Shown here piece after piece: positions 42,609 to 52,915 of a stretch of DNA of 64,000 nt. Below the pieces are notes generated by a model. It was not told the origin of the DNA. It did not search any database and saw only the letters and a list, made by a program, of their open reading frames with translations. The number at the start of each line of letters is the position of its first letter. Position 1 is the stretch's first letter. This DNA is from Mesostigma viride. Its lineage: Eukaryota; Streptophyta; Mesostigmatophyceae; Mesostigmatales; Mesostigmataceae. Both the position numbers and the translations under genes were made by a program. The DNA lies in assembly GCA_009746045.1 (NCBI GenBank), contig RPFO01000312.1, positions 1,821,639 through 1,885,638 on the forward strand. The letters run 5' to 3'.

Positions 42609-43021
42609 GTAAACATTGTCCGCTGCATGAACTGCGGGCGGGGCTAGCTGGCGATGTCTTAGGTGTGCCCGGGGTGCGGGAGAACCAACAGCTACTGGTT
42701 TCTATCGTTGTAACCCGCTTTTTTATCGTCATTAACCGGCGTATTCTAGTGGTTTAAGCGTCCGGCGACGGGCGAAAAGAACTCTTACCCTGCCGCCATC
42801 GCCTGAGGAGGCATTGCGACAAGGACTGGGGCGGGCGGGCAAAATAAAACGCGACAGTGCCCGCACCCGCCGGCGCACCCCGGCGAACAAGACAAAGCGC
42901 ACCGTTACCCCCCTGGGCCCATCGCTGCCGTCGCCGGGCGGCACGTTGGGGAGGCGGCTCCTTCTCCCTTTTCTAGTGTCTGTTGCATCATTTTGAACCC
43001 CTGACCAACGGAGGCATGTTA

Positions 43022-43707
<686 letters not shown>

Positions 43708-43849
43708 AAGGTGTGCTTTTTATTATGAAGATTAGCTAAGTTACGTGTGTGTTGTTGATGTACATGTTGACGTTGTATCATGGTTGTGTGCCCCTAAGTC
43801 TACCTTCCTGCAATATCACATAATATATCATCTAGATGTGTTGTTGGGA

Positions 43850-44895
43850 ACCTGACTATATATCCCAAACTGGAATGGTTGACATGCAACTATGGGATGA
43901 AACCCTTGAAAAACAATTACTAGGAACTGCATTTTTTGTGCTATGTTTGCTAGCATCTGTCACCTATTTGTCATGCAAACAGTCTGAATTTCTTGTGGGC
44001 AGTTAACATAGATGTTTTTATGAGCTGTGCAAAGTTCTACGCTTAACTGAGTTCATTGGTATAGGCACCCATGTGTTGGAACCTTGGGAAAACCATGAAA
44101 AACTGCATTTTGGGGGTATTGATGCTAGCATTTGTCACCTATTTGTCATCCAACCAGCCTGAAACTTTGTGGGCATGCTGCATGGGATGTGTTTAGAACA
44201 TGTGCAAAGTTCCAGCTCCAACTGAGTTCATTTGGTGTCATTATGTATGCATATGTGTGGTAAAACCCTTGGAAAACCATGAAAAACTGCATTTTTGGGG
44301 TATTTATGCTAGCATTTGTCACCTATGAGTCATCCAACCAGCCTGAAACTTTGTGGGCATGCTGCATGGGATGTGTTTAGAACATGTGCAAAGTTCCAGC
44401 TCCAACTGAGTTCATTTGGTGTCATTATGTATGCATATGTGTGATAAAACCCTTGGAAAACCATGAAAAACTGCATTTTTGGGGTATTTATGCTAGCATT
44501 TGTCACCTATGAGTCATCCAACCAGCCTGAAACTTTGTGGGCATCCTGCATGGGATGTGTTTAGAACATGCGCAAAGTCCCAGGCCCAACTAAGTTCATT
44601 TGGTGTCAGTATGTATGCATATGTGTGATAAAACCCTTAAAAAACCACGAAAAACTGCATTTGGGGGGTATTTATGCTAGCATTTGTCACCTATTTGTCA
44701 TCCAACCAGCCTGAAACTTTGTGGGCATGCTGCATGGGATGTGTTTAGAACATGTGCAAAGTCCCAGGCCCAACTGAGTTCATTTGATGTCTTTATATAT
44801 GCATACATGCCAGAAAGTGCTGAAAATACGGTATTTTTTGCTAGCAAATGTCACCATGTTACCATGCTGCCGACTCTCAAAAAATTTTTTGACCA
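43850..44895. repeat. ~184-bp tandem satellite, about 5 units
   Basis: AAAACCATGAAAAACTGCAT recurs with ~184-base spacing (about 44,090, 44,274, 44,458 and, with one change, 44,642), each unit followed by TTTGTCACCTAT, CATCCAACCAGCCTGAAACT and GGGATGTGTTTAGAACATG. The outer units are more diverged. Confidence 0.93.
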
Positions 44896-45085
44896 CATGG
44901 CATCATAAGATATCTGATAAGGAACCTTGGTGCCAAATTTGAGGTCAAACTGACCATTATTCCTTCTCCAAATAATTTCCAGGGGAAGAAAATGGGTTTT
45001 CGGATTGATGTGGACTGGGTGGTGGTGGCGCTCATAAATACAGGTCTGCCACGTATATCTTTACGCGTCATCTGCCTCCATAAAA

Positions 45086-45180
45086 AAAATTAAGTTAAAT
45101 TATGACATGCCTCCGTTGGGGGTCATGTATAATTATTTACTTTAATTAAATTATAACATGCCTCCGTTGGGAGATCATTA
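45086..45180 (-). mobile_element. Two consecutive minimal LINE-3-type 3' ends
   Basis: Two minus-sense CTCC...GGAG hairpins, each with its own AATT/AATTT tail, stand side by side (about 45,104 and 45,162) without element bodies. Confidence 0.6.
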
Positions 45181-45192
45181 CTTAACTAATTA

Positions 45193-46773
45193 ATAGACAC
45201 GTGACTGCGTCATGCGAGCATAAGTCCTCAGTGGGAGGGGAACATGGGATGGAATGGATGGTGTAAGCTATCTAGGTCCTTTGATTCTGTCCTCTGGGAC
45301 GCTCTATGGGCTGCCCTTGCTCGCGCTCGCGTCCCCACTCCCCTGATTACCGTCATCCGCACGCTGTATGAGGGGTCGACCACTTCGGTGCGCACTCAAC
45401 ACGGCTTTACCCCGCCATGCCCACTGCAGACCGGCGTCTGGCAGGGTTGCGTCCTGTCGCCGTACCTGTTTATTATTGTAGTGGATTATGTTATGCGCCA
45501 GGCACGTGCTCGCTTTGCTAGCATTGCAGGCCGTGCCCCTGGCCTTAGTAGTGGTCACGAACGAGCTTGGAGAAGAGGGGCCGACTAACAAGCAGAATTT
45601 ACTAGCTGACCTCATTTATGCCGACGACATCACACTCATCGAGAAGCCGGAGTCTGCCCAACTTTGGCTGGACTGCCTGGCGCTCGAGGCTCGGGCGGTT
45701 GGTCTAGAAATCAGCCCCAAAACGGAGGCCCCTGGCCCTCGGCATGGCAGGGCCCCACCCACACTCCGCCTCTTAGACGATGCCGAGGCCCTCGGTCAAC
45801 TACCCTCCGTCAGGCCGCATCGAGCTGCTCGGCAGTTGGCTTCCCGACTGCGAGGACGACATGACGACACGGATCGGCATGGCGTGGGCGCACCGCACCT
45901 CCATGACCACCGCCGCTGGTGGAGCAACCCCGCCCTACCCCGGATCGTCAAGCGTGACCTCTTCAAGGTCGTCATTCTGACGATCCTGACCTACGGCGCC
46001 GAGACCTGGACTGACTGACGCAGGAGCTGGAGCAACGCCTCGACGGCGCCGTCACCAAGATGCTGCGCAAGGCCCTTAACATCCCCTTTGGTTTGCACAT
46101 TACGGTAATGAGGATTTGTACGCTGATTTGCCCTATGTTTCCATGCACATTATTAGGCACAGGCGCCTCAGGCCCAGCCAGGGGCCTTGCCGGGCACCTG
46201 GCCCGCACAGATCACTTAGATACATCAGATAGCGTACTAGCTGGCACCAAGCCCGCGATATGTCGATCCTCTCCTGGCGTGCCCCCGGCCGCGCACGGTA
46301 GGGCCGCCGCCACCCGTGGACGTTTCGTGATAGACTCGGCATGGACATGTGCTACACTAGACGTGACGGGCTCACACCCGGGCAGCCTCCTGGTTTGTCT
46401 GTAATATGGAGGCAGATGGTGCGCAAGGATAGATGGCAAGTAGTGATGAAGGAGACCACCCCCAAGCCTGTGGGGGCTCCGCGTGTGACCAAGATGGCAT
46501 TCATAGCGATTCGGGCCGCGGTGCCCACACCCCTGTAACTAGGACCTAGTAGATAGCTTACACCATCCATTCCATCCCATGTTCCCCTCCCACTGAGGAC
46601 TTATGCTCACGTGACGCAGTCACGTGTCTATTACTGATCTAGGTCCTAGTTGCAGGGGTGTGGGCACCGCGGCCCGAATCGCTATGAATGCCATACTTGG
46701 TCACACGCGGAGCCCCCACAGGCTTGGGGGTGGTCTCCTTCATCACTATACTTGCCATCTATCCTCGCGCACC
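45193..46773 (-). mobile_element. LINE-1 3'-end copy split by another LINE-1
   Basis: Minus-sense terminus 45,193-45,279 (stem CACGTGACTGCGTCATGCG, decayed on one arm) continues after the insert at 46,637-46,773 (GTTGCAGGGGTGTGGGCACC, CCCGAATCGCTATGAATGCC). Confidence 0.75.
45280..46636 (+). mobile_element. LINE-1, 5'-truncated, inserted into another LINE-1, 10-bp target duplication
   Basis: ATCTAGGTCC flanks it (45,270-45,279 and 46,637-46,646). It encodes FDSVLWDALWAALARARVPT, GVWQGCVLSPYLFIIVVDYV, LIYADDITLIEKPESAQLWL (intact YADD), LTYGAETW, then the C-terminal domain (GLSVIWRQMVRKDRWQVV) and the 3' stem-loop (46,607-46,625). Several frameshifts (near 45,560, 45,715, 46,010 and 46,105) make it a pseudogene. 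Confidence 0.85.
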
Positions 46774-47820
46774 ATTAATTAATTAATTAATTAATTAATT
46801 AATTAATTAATTAGGAACATCACTCAGTTGGGAGTAAATGTAGCACACTGTCATATCCCTGAGAAGGGGCATATGGCTTTTAATACATTCTAGGCTATGT
46901 ACTTCATGCAAGGGTGGGAATGTAAGCTACCCCTGCTCTAGGTGCACCCTCATGATCTATTATCACGCTATGCCCAGCTAAGGGGGAGCATGTCATGTGG
47001 GGGAAGATCATCATGGCTATACAAGAGCTAGGGCATGGCTTCTCAGCAGAGAGTGACTCCCTGCATGGGCACTGCATAATTAAATAAAGCTAGGCATCAT
47101 CTGGAGGGTGGCTCATCATAGGCACACATGTACATGACTAAAAAGGCTAGGCCTCAGCTCAGTGGTATAGTGCCTGTGCCTGTAGTAGGCGGGCATGTAC
47201 AAGGCCACTGTCTAACTATTCTACACTACTGCTGCTGTATTCCCCTAGGCTGGGGCTTCTGGAGTCGCTGGGGCCGCGGTGGTCGAGGGGGTCGCGTGCC
47301 AGGGCTTGTGGTCAACGTAGATGGCCGCCCCCTTCCAGTACACCGGCTGGCCCGCCTTGGTCTGCCGGAGCTGGAGGTAGGTCGGCCATAGCTCCCGTCG
47401 CCGTTGTTGCTGCGACAGGGTCAAGTCGTCGTCCACGGTGAAGGGAGTGTTCTCGAGCCGCTTGCGGCGTCTGAGAAACGAAATCTTGTCCGCTGGGCTC
47501 TCAAAGATGAGAAGAAGCGGAGGCGCCCCTGCCTTACTACCCCGCGCGCGGGGGAGGCGGTGGGCGGTCAGCTTAATCTCACCAAGGAGGCCCATGCGTG
47601 CAAGGAGTTTGCTCTCAAACGCACGTGCAAGCTTCTCGGAATTCTCACCTTCCTCCATATGTCCAAGTTCTTGAGTATGGCGTTGAGGCTGCGCTTGGCG
47701 AGCTCGGCCTCCTCGCGGAGGTCAAGCGTCTGCCGTTGGAGCTCAGTGGGCTGCGACGGCGGAGGTGGTGGAGGTGGTATGTTGCATAGTCCGGGAATGG
47801 GTTTTTGGAATTTTTAGACC
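46774..47820 (-). pseudogene. Family H retroposon fragment (ORF1 RRM/CTD + 3' UTR)
   Basis: AATT tail at 46,774-46,813, damaged hairpin, family H 3' UTR, then ORF1 from the stop at 47,245 to MEEGENSEKLARAFE at 47,658. The RRM and CTD are intact in sequence (ISFLRRRKRLENTPFTVDDD, RRRELWPTYLQLRQTKAG). 5'-truncated at ~47,800. It lies opposite to the full-length copy next door. Confidence 0.82.
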
Positions 47821-47947
47821 CCTGAAAATGGAAAAAATCATAACTCATAGGCCACAACTCCAAATACCCCCAACCAGGGTGCTAGGAGTATCTACACTTC
47901 AAGGGCTTTCAGAATATGCAATAATATCCCGAGTCCATTCATGAGTG

Positions 47948-49933
47948 TATCGGATGAGGATGGTGGGCCTCGAGCCACGAGCCACGAGCCACGAGGTAGC
48001 CATGGCTGTCGGAGCTCATAACTTTCACGTTTGAGCACCGAATTCAGCTGTGAATATCACAATCGCTTCGTCTTTCTTAGACGCACATGCTGATATAATT
48101 TTCCGAAGCTATAACGCACTATACGATGAGCAAACGCCTCTCGACGCAACGCAGCCTGGCGGCTGCGCTCAGCAATGAAAATACGCCTGCAGCCCCGGCT
48201 GCAGCTTCGCCAACCGGCCAGCCAGAAGGCAGCGGCGCCACTAGCCAAGCTCTAGTGGTCGCCCAGCCCCCTCTCGCCTCGCCAGCAGCGTCGCCTGAAC
48301 CCAAGCGCAGTCGCCCTGCCGAGCCGACCTGGGAAACGTTCGACTTTGACGCCAGCCAGCCCGGCTTTTTTGACAAGCTCAACCCCGACACGATCCTGAG
48401 CTACGTGTTTTTCGGATCGTATGCCTCGCTTCTCGAGATGTGCAAGCAACTCTTCCATCAGGGCCGCCTCACCGATGCTTTCCAGAGACGCCCCCACAAC
48501 TTCGACCAAATCCTCCAATGCCGCCGCCCCCACCTTCAGCAACGCGTCCTTTTCTCCCTCCTCGGCCGCTCCCTCGAGGAGCTTTGGCCCCCCACGCCCC
48601 TCACCACCACCTTAACCGAATCCTCCATCCGCTCACTCCTCAAGGAGGCCCTCGAGCAGCACGTGGCCCCCATTGCTGCAGATGTGGCGGCCATGGGCAG
48701 CACGCTGGCTGCTGAGCTCCCCACCATCTCCACCGCCACCTCCACCCTCCTCGCCTCCTCCACCGCCACCACCACCACCTCCGACGCCATCACCGCCCAG
48801 CTCCGCGACATCGACCAGCGTCTTCAGGACAATGCCATCGCTATCGAGGTCCTGCAGAACACCGCAGGCCTCACCGCCCAGGCGGTGAAGGACATTGCCG
48901 CCAAGCCAGCCCCTGCTGGCCTGGCCGGCGATGCTCCTCCCATCACGACCTGGGCGGACATGCTTAAGCAACATACCACCTCCACCACCTCCGCCGTCGC
49001 AGCCCAGCTCCAGCGGCAGACGCTTGACCTCCGCGAGGAGGCCGAGCTCGCCAAGCGCAGCCTCAACGTCATTGTCAAGAATCTCAAGATGGAGGAAGGT
49101 GAGAATTCCGAGAAGCTTGCGCGTGCTTTTGAGAGAGAAATCCTTGATCGCATGGGCCTTACTGGTGAGATCGAGCTGGCTGCCCACCGCCTTCCCCGCG
49201 CGCGGGGTAAGGCAGGGCCGCCCCCGCTCCTTCTCACCTTTAAGACCCCGGCGGACAAGATTTCTTTTCTCAGACGCCGCAAGCGACTCGAGAAGACTCT
49301 CTTCACCCTTGATGACGACTTGACCCCGGCGCAGCAACAACGGCGACGGGAGCTATGGCCGACCTACCTCCAGCTCCGGCAGACCAAGGCGGGGCAGCCG
49401 GTGTACTGGAAGGGGGCGGCCATCTACGTCGGCCACAAGCCCTGGCAGGCGACCCCCGCGGCCCCAGCGACTCCAGACGCCCCAGCTTAGGGGAATACAG
49501 CAGTAGTAGTGTAGAATAGATAGACCGTGGCCATGTACATGTACGCCTCCTAGAGGCCCCATCCCAGCTAAGCCACGCGCTTTATTTAATCATGTACATG
49601 TGTGCCTATGATGAGCCACCCTCCAGATGATGCCTAGCTTTATTTAGTTATGTTGTGCCCATGCAGGGAGTCACTCTCTGCTGAGAAGCCATGCCATAGC
49701 TCTTGTATAGCCATGATGATCTTCCCCCACATGCCACGCTCCCCCTTAACCGGGCATAGCGCGATACATCATGAGGGTGCAGGTGCCTTGGTGCACCTAG
49801 AGCAAGTGTTGTTTACATTCCCAACCTTGCAGGAAGTAGCTTAGAATGTATTATATGCTCATATGCCCCTTCTCAGGGCTATGTGCTACATATACTCCCA
49901 ACGGAGTTATGTTCCTAATTAATTAATTAATTA
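47948..49933 (+). mobile_element. Family H: complete ORF1-only (HAL1-like) retroposon
   Basis: ATTCATGAGTG at 47,937-47,947 and 49,934-49,944 brackets the whole unit. It has a 178-base 5' UTR, one intact ORF (48,126-49,490), a 425-base 3' UTR, a terminal hairpin (49,888-49,912; CTCC-CAAC-GGAG flanked by ACATA/TATGT) and an AATT tail. There is no endonuclease or RT. The full-length 5' end also occurs in the broken copy at 9,840. Mobilisation by a LINE-encoded RT is inferred. Confidence 0.85.
48126..49490 (+). CDS. L1-ORF1p-like RNA-binding protein (intact)
   Basis: The protein is 454 residues. Residues 1-70 are low-complexity with a basic PEPKRSR. 85-180 is a family-specific helical region (FFGSYASLLEMCKQLF..., LLGRSLEELW). 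218-245 (AQLRDIDQRLQDNAIAIEVL) and 283-310 are likely coiled coils. 311-385 is an RRM-like domain (SLNVIVKNL...HRLPRARGKA..PLLLTFKTPADKISFLRRRK). 390-436 is the C-terminal domain (FTLDDDLTPAQQQRRREL, VYWKGAAIYVGHKPW). This trimeric coiled-coil/RRM/CTD plan is that of LINE-1 ORF1p, a nucleic-acid chaperone. The ORF ends the coding capacity of its element. The frame is open throughout, unlike most related copies here. Confidence 0.85.
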   Translation: MSKRLSTQRSLAAALSNENTPAAPAAASPTGQPEGSGATSQALVVAQPPLASPAASPEPKRSRPAEPTWETFDFDASQPGFFDKLNPDTILSYVFFGSYASLLEMCKQLFHQGRLTDAFQRRPHNFDQILQCRRPHLQQRVLFSLLGRSLEELWPPTPLTTTLTESSIRSLLKEALEQHVAPIAADVAAMGSTLAAELPTISTATSTLLASSTATTTTSDAITAQLRDIDQRLQDNAIAIEVLQNTAGLTAQAVKDIAAKPAPAGLAGDAPPITTWADMLKQHTTSTTSAVAAQLQRQTLDLREEAELAKRSLNVIVKNLKMEEGENSEKLARAFEREILDRMGLTGEIELAAHRLPRARGKAGPPPLLLTFKTPADKISFLRRRKRLEKTLFTLDDDLTPAQQQRRRELWPTYLQLRQTKAGQPVYWKGAAIYVGHKPWQATPAAPATPDAPA

Positions 49934-50151
49934 ATTCATGAGTGCTTTGCAAGATATTTACTGCCAAAGTTGGACAAAAGACGATCATTTTCAGGTAAGC
50001 AAAATCCCCTTAGATAATAACATCTACTGGGAGGGTCAGGAATCTCAATCAATTAACATTGGGCAATTTCATTGGATAGTGCCACCATGCTTTCCTTGGA
50101 TCAGACCGCACGGATAGCCCATCTGACCTATTATAATGCGGTCACTTACGT

Positions 50152-50591
50152 GAACGCAAAGGTTTTCACCTTTGCGGAGTGTCTGATCAGTATATACGCT
50201 TGGCTGATTTCGATAGTACCGGCTACGCCCCCTTCTACTAAAAAAGAAGGATTCAGCCGTGTTCAGCCCGTCTCACGGTGCGAGACTGAACAAGTCTCGC
50301 GTGCAGACACGTGTGTAGTACTCCTACACACAGATCTCGAGTGATTTATCTAGTACCAAATCCGAAAGGCTTGCATCACTCCCCGGACAGGAGAACTTTT
50401 GCGGATGACTGTAGGTGTAAGTTGGCGATGCCATGGTATCCGGAGACGTCCGTCCTATAGTCAGCAAAATTGGTGCGAGAGGTCCCCAGTTCGATTCCGG
50501 TCGGATTCATTTGCAGATCGCGTTTTCCGCGTTTTCCGCGGCCTGGCACTGAACGCAAAGGTTTTCACCTTTGCGGAGTGTCTGATCAGTA
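50152..50591 (+). mobile_element. SINE-like tRNA-related element, longest copy, 8-bp target duplication
   Basis: CTTACGTG flanks it (50,144-50,151 and 50,592-50,599). The first 40 bases equal the last 40 (each with the hairpin CGCAAAGGT-TTTC-ACCTTTGCG; the second at 50,554-50,575), as if it were a truncated head-to-tail dimer. TATAGTCAGC (50,456) and GTTCGATTCC (50,489-50,498) resemble tRNA A and B boxes spaced ~31 bases apart, too short for a tRNA gene. Other strong hairpins include GTGTGTAG/CTACACAC (about 50,311-50,331). Confidence 0.65.
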
Positions 50592-50599
50592 CTTACGTG

Positions 50600-51430
50600 T
50601 GTGGGTTACGCGCGCGTAAGCAGCCATCCATGAAATGCCACACACTTATGCATTGTATACAGCCACACAGGACTGTAAAAAGTGCTGGGAAACAAAGAAG
50701 TGCTAAACCAGCACTAACGGAATGGCATCCTCCAAAGAAACACCACAAACTGAGCAGATTTGGGGCTAATAGCACTCATACAGCAGGCATGAAAACCTGC
50801 TGCAAGAGGCACTGATACACTCGTGTAAAATCGATGTATAAACGACAGATTCCCGTGCAAACGACATGCAAACACGTTGCCGTACCTGGCTTGATCACGA
50901 CCTTTCCGGGTTCTAGGCTGGCCGGGACCCTCATATCTCCTCACACTGGCTAATGCTTTCCAGGCATAGGCCGCCATAGCCGCATAGTGAATGCATCCGA
51001 CATGATTACCAGGTTGATCAATGTTCTGTGCAAAGATGACCTATAAACGCATCCGAATTCACAGGGACGCTGCTGCGGATGTCCCGTACCAAAACTGGGT
51101 GCTCGGGCTGGCGCAGACTGCCGGGCCATACGAAGAAAATCGAAATATGGCATGCCATTACTCATCTGGTACTGACGACCAAGAAAGCAGTAATTTCCTA
51201 CCTACAGGTATTTTACCAATGCTATACATATGGCCACCCCTGACCTACGAAAATCACGCATCATCATTCTGAGCAACATTCTGAACCATTACAAGCCGCG
51301 AGACGCAAAATTTCCTTGATAACGGCACGCTAGCAGCCATAATTCTCGTTACGCGCGCGCGAGTGAAAATTTCCCGCCAAAGTCACGTGATACTGTCTCA
51401 ATACACGTTGTATTTACCAGGCTATGGCGA
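50600..51430. other. No gene recognised
   Basis: Non-repetitive sequence without convincing ORF, splice pairs or known element. Confidence 0.4.
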
Positions 51431-52080
51431 ATATTACCCCCAAACCTATGCATCACCTTCGTCCCTTGCGCAGCATCTTGATGACCGTCGGTGCCGGCCG
51501 TCGAGGCGTTGCTCCAGCTCCTGCGTCAGTCAGTCCAGGTCTCGGCGCCGTAGGTCAGGATCGTCAGAATGACGACCTTGAAGAGGTCACGCTTGACGAT
51601 CCGAGGTAGGGCGGGGTTGCTCCACCAGCGGCGGTGGTCATGGAGGTGCGCCCACGCCATGCAGATCCGTGTCGTCATGTCGTCCGAGGTCGCAGTCGGG
51701 AATTAAGCCAACTGCCGAGCAGCTTGAAGCGGTCTCCATATTACAGACGCACCAGGGGTACCCGGGCGCGTGCTAGCCCGCCCTCTTATTTTGAACCTAC
51801 ATTTTTGTTTACCCATATGGCTGTTTATTATTGTGGTGGATTATGTTTAGCGCCAGGCAGTACGTGCCCGCTTTGCTCTGCCGGCTGGTCGTGCCCCCGT
51901 TGACCAGTGGCCTAGTGATCACAAACGAGCTTGGGGAAGGGGGGCCGACCAACAGGCAGAATTTACTAGCTGACCTCATTGATTTATGCCGACGACATCA
52001 CGCTGATTGAGAAGCCGGAGTCTGCCTAACTTTTGCTGGACTGCCTGGCGCTCGAGGCTCGGGCTGTTAATGAATTAATT
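51430..52080. mobile_element. LINE-1 fragments in opposite orientations
   Basis: 51,440-51,730 is minus-sense RT C-terminal coding (reverse complement of 45,830-46,070). 51,815-52,070 is plus-sense and spans FIIVVDYV and the YADD box (GCCGACGACATCACGCTGAT, near 51,990). The junction lies near 51,740-51,815. Confidence 0.7.
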
Positions 52081-52091
52081 AGACTAGGAAT

Positions 52092-52440
52092 TAATTAATT
52101 AATTAGACTCGTGCTCCCGTTGGGGAGTCACGGAGCATTAACCCCGACGGATGGATGGATGGGTGCAAACAGTCCTACCGGTCTAATCTATCTACATCAG
52201 CTACCTACAACATCTATCTAAAGCCAACAACACCACGCTACCCTAGGGGAGCTGTCTGGCGTGCCTCCCGAGGGTTTGCACACGCGGGCGCTTCCCCACG
52301 GGGGGGGGCTCCTTGTCCTCTATAACCTGGGCCCACTTGGCCTTGTCCATCATCTTCGTCCAAATCACGGAGAGGCCTAGGCCCCCCATGTCCTCTACTA
52401 GCTGTTCTTTGAAGGTGCGGGCCTTGCGGCGTCTAACATG
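52092..52440 (-). mobile_element. LINE-2 3' end
   Basis: AATT tail, terminal motif (about 52,108-52,138), only three to four GATG units, ACAGTCCTACCGGTCT, then coding for KARTFKEQLVEDMGGLGLSV and KMMDKAKWAQVI on the minus strand. Confidence 0.85.
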
Positions 52441-52915
52441 TATAACTCGGGCTGTTGGTCTGGAAATCAGCCCCAAAACGGAGGCCGGCCCTGGCTCTCG
52501 GCCTGGCCGGCCGGGCGCCCGCCCCCACTCCGCCTCTTAGACGACACCGAGGTCCAAATTACCCTACTTCAGGCCGCTTAAGAAGTTGCTCGGCAGGTGG
52601 CTTCGATCCCGACTGCGAGGACGACCTGACGACACGGATAGTCGAGGGTAGCACATGTCCATGCCTAGCCTATCGCGGAAAGTCCACAGAGGGCGGCCCG
52701 GCCGGCGCGCGCAGCCTGGGGCATGCCACATGAGGACACAACGCCCCGGCTGGGCGGGCTTGGTCTATCTGATGTATACACCTGATCTGTATGGGCCAGG
52801 TGCCCGGCTAGGCCCAGGCGCCTGTGCCTAAGAACGTGGGAAACATATGGTAAATCAGCGTACCAATCCTCATTGCTAACGAGCAAACCAAAGGGAAAGC
52901 TCATGCCTTTAACAT
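52441..52915. mobile_element. Scrambled LINE-1 pieces
   Basis: 52,441-52,640 is plus-sense (EISPKTEA..., ACTGCGAGGACGACCTGACG). 52,641-52,915 is minus-sense 3' coding (HIIRHRRLGLAGHLA region). Neither is open. Confidence 0.65.

Noticed and set aside
50437-50511. A functional tRNA gene
   Set aside because: B-box-like and weak A-box-like sequences exist, but no proper cloverleaf forms, box spacing is too short, and the segment lies within a dispersed repeat.
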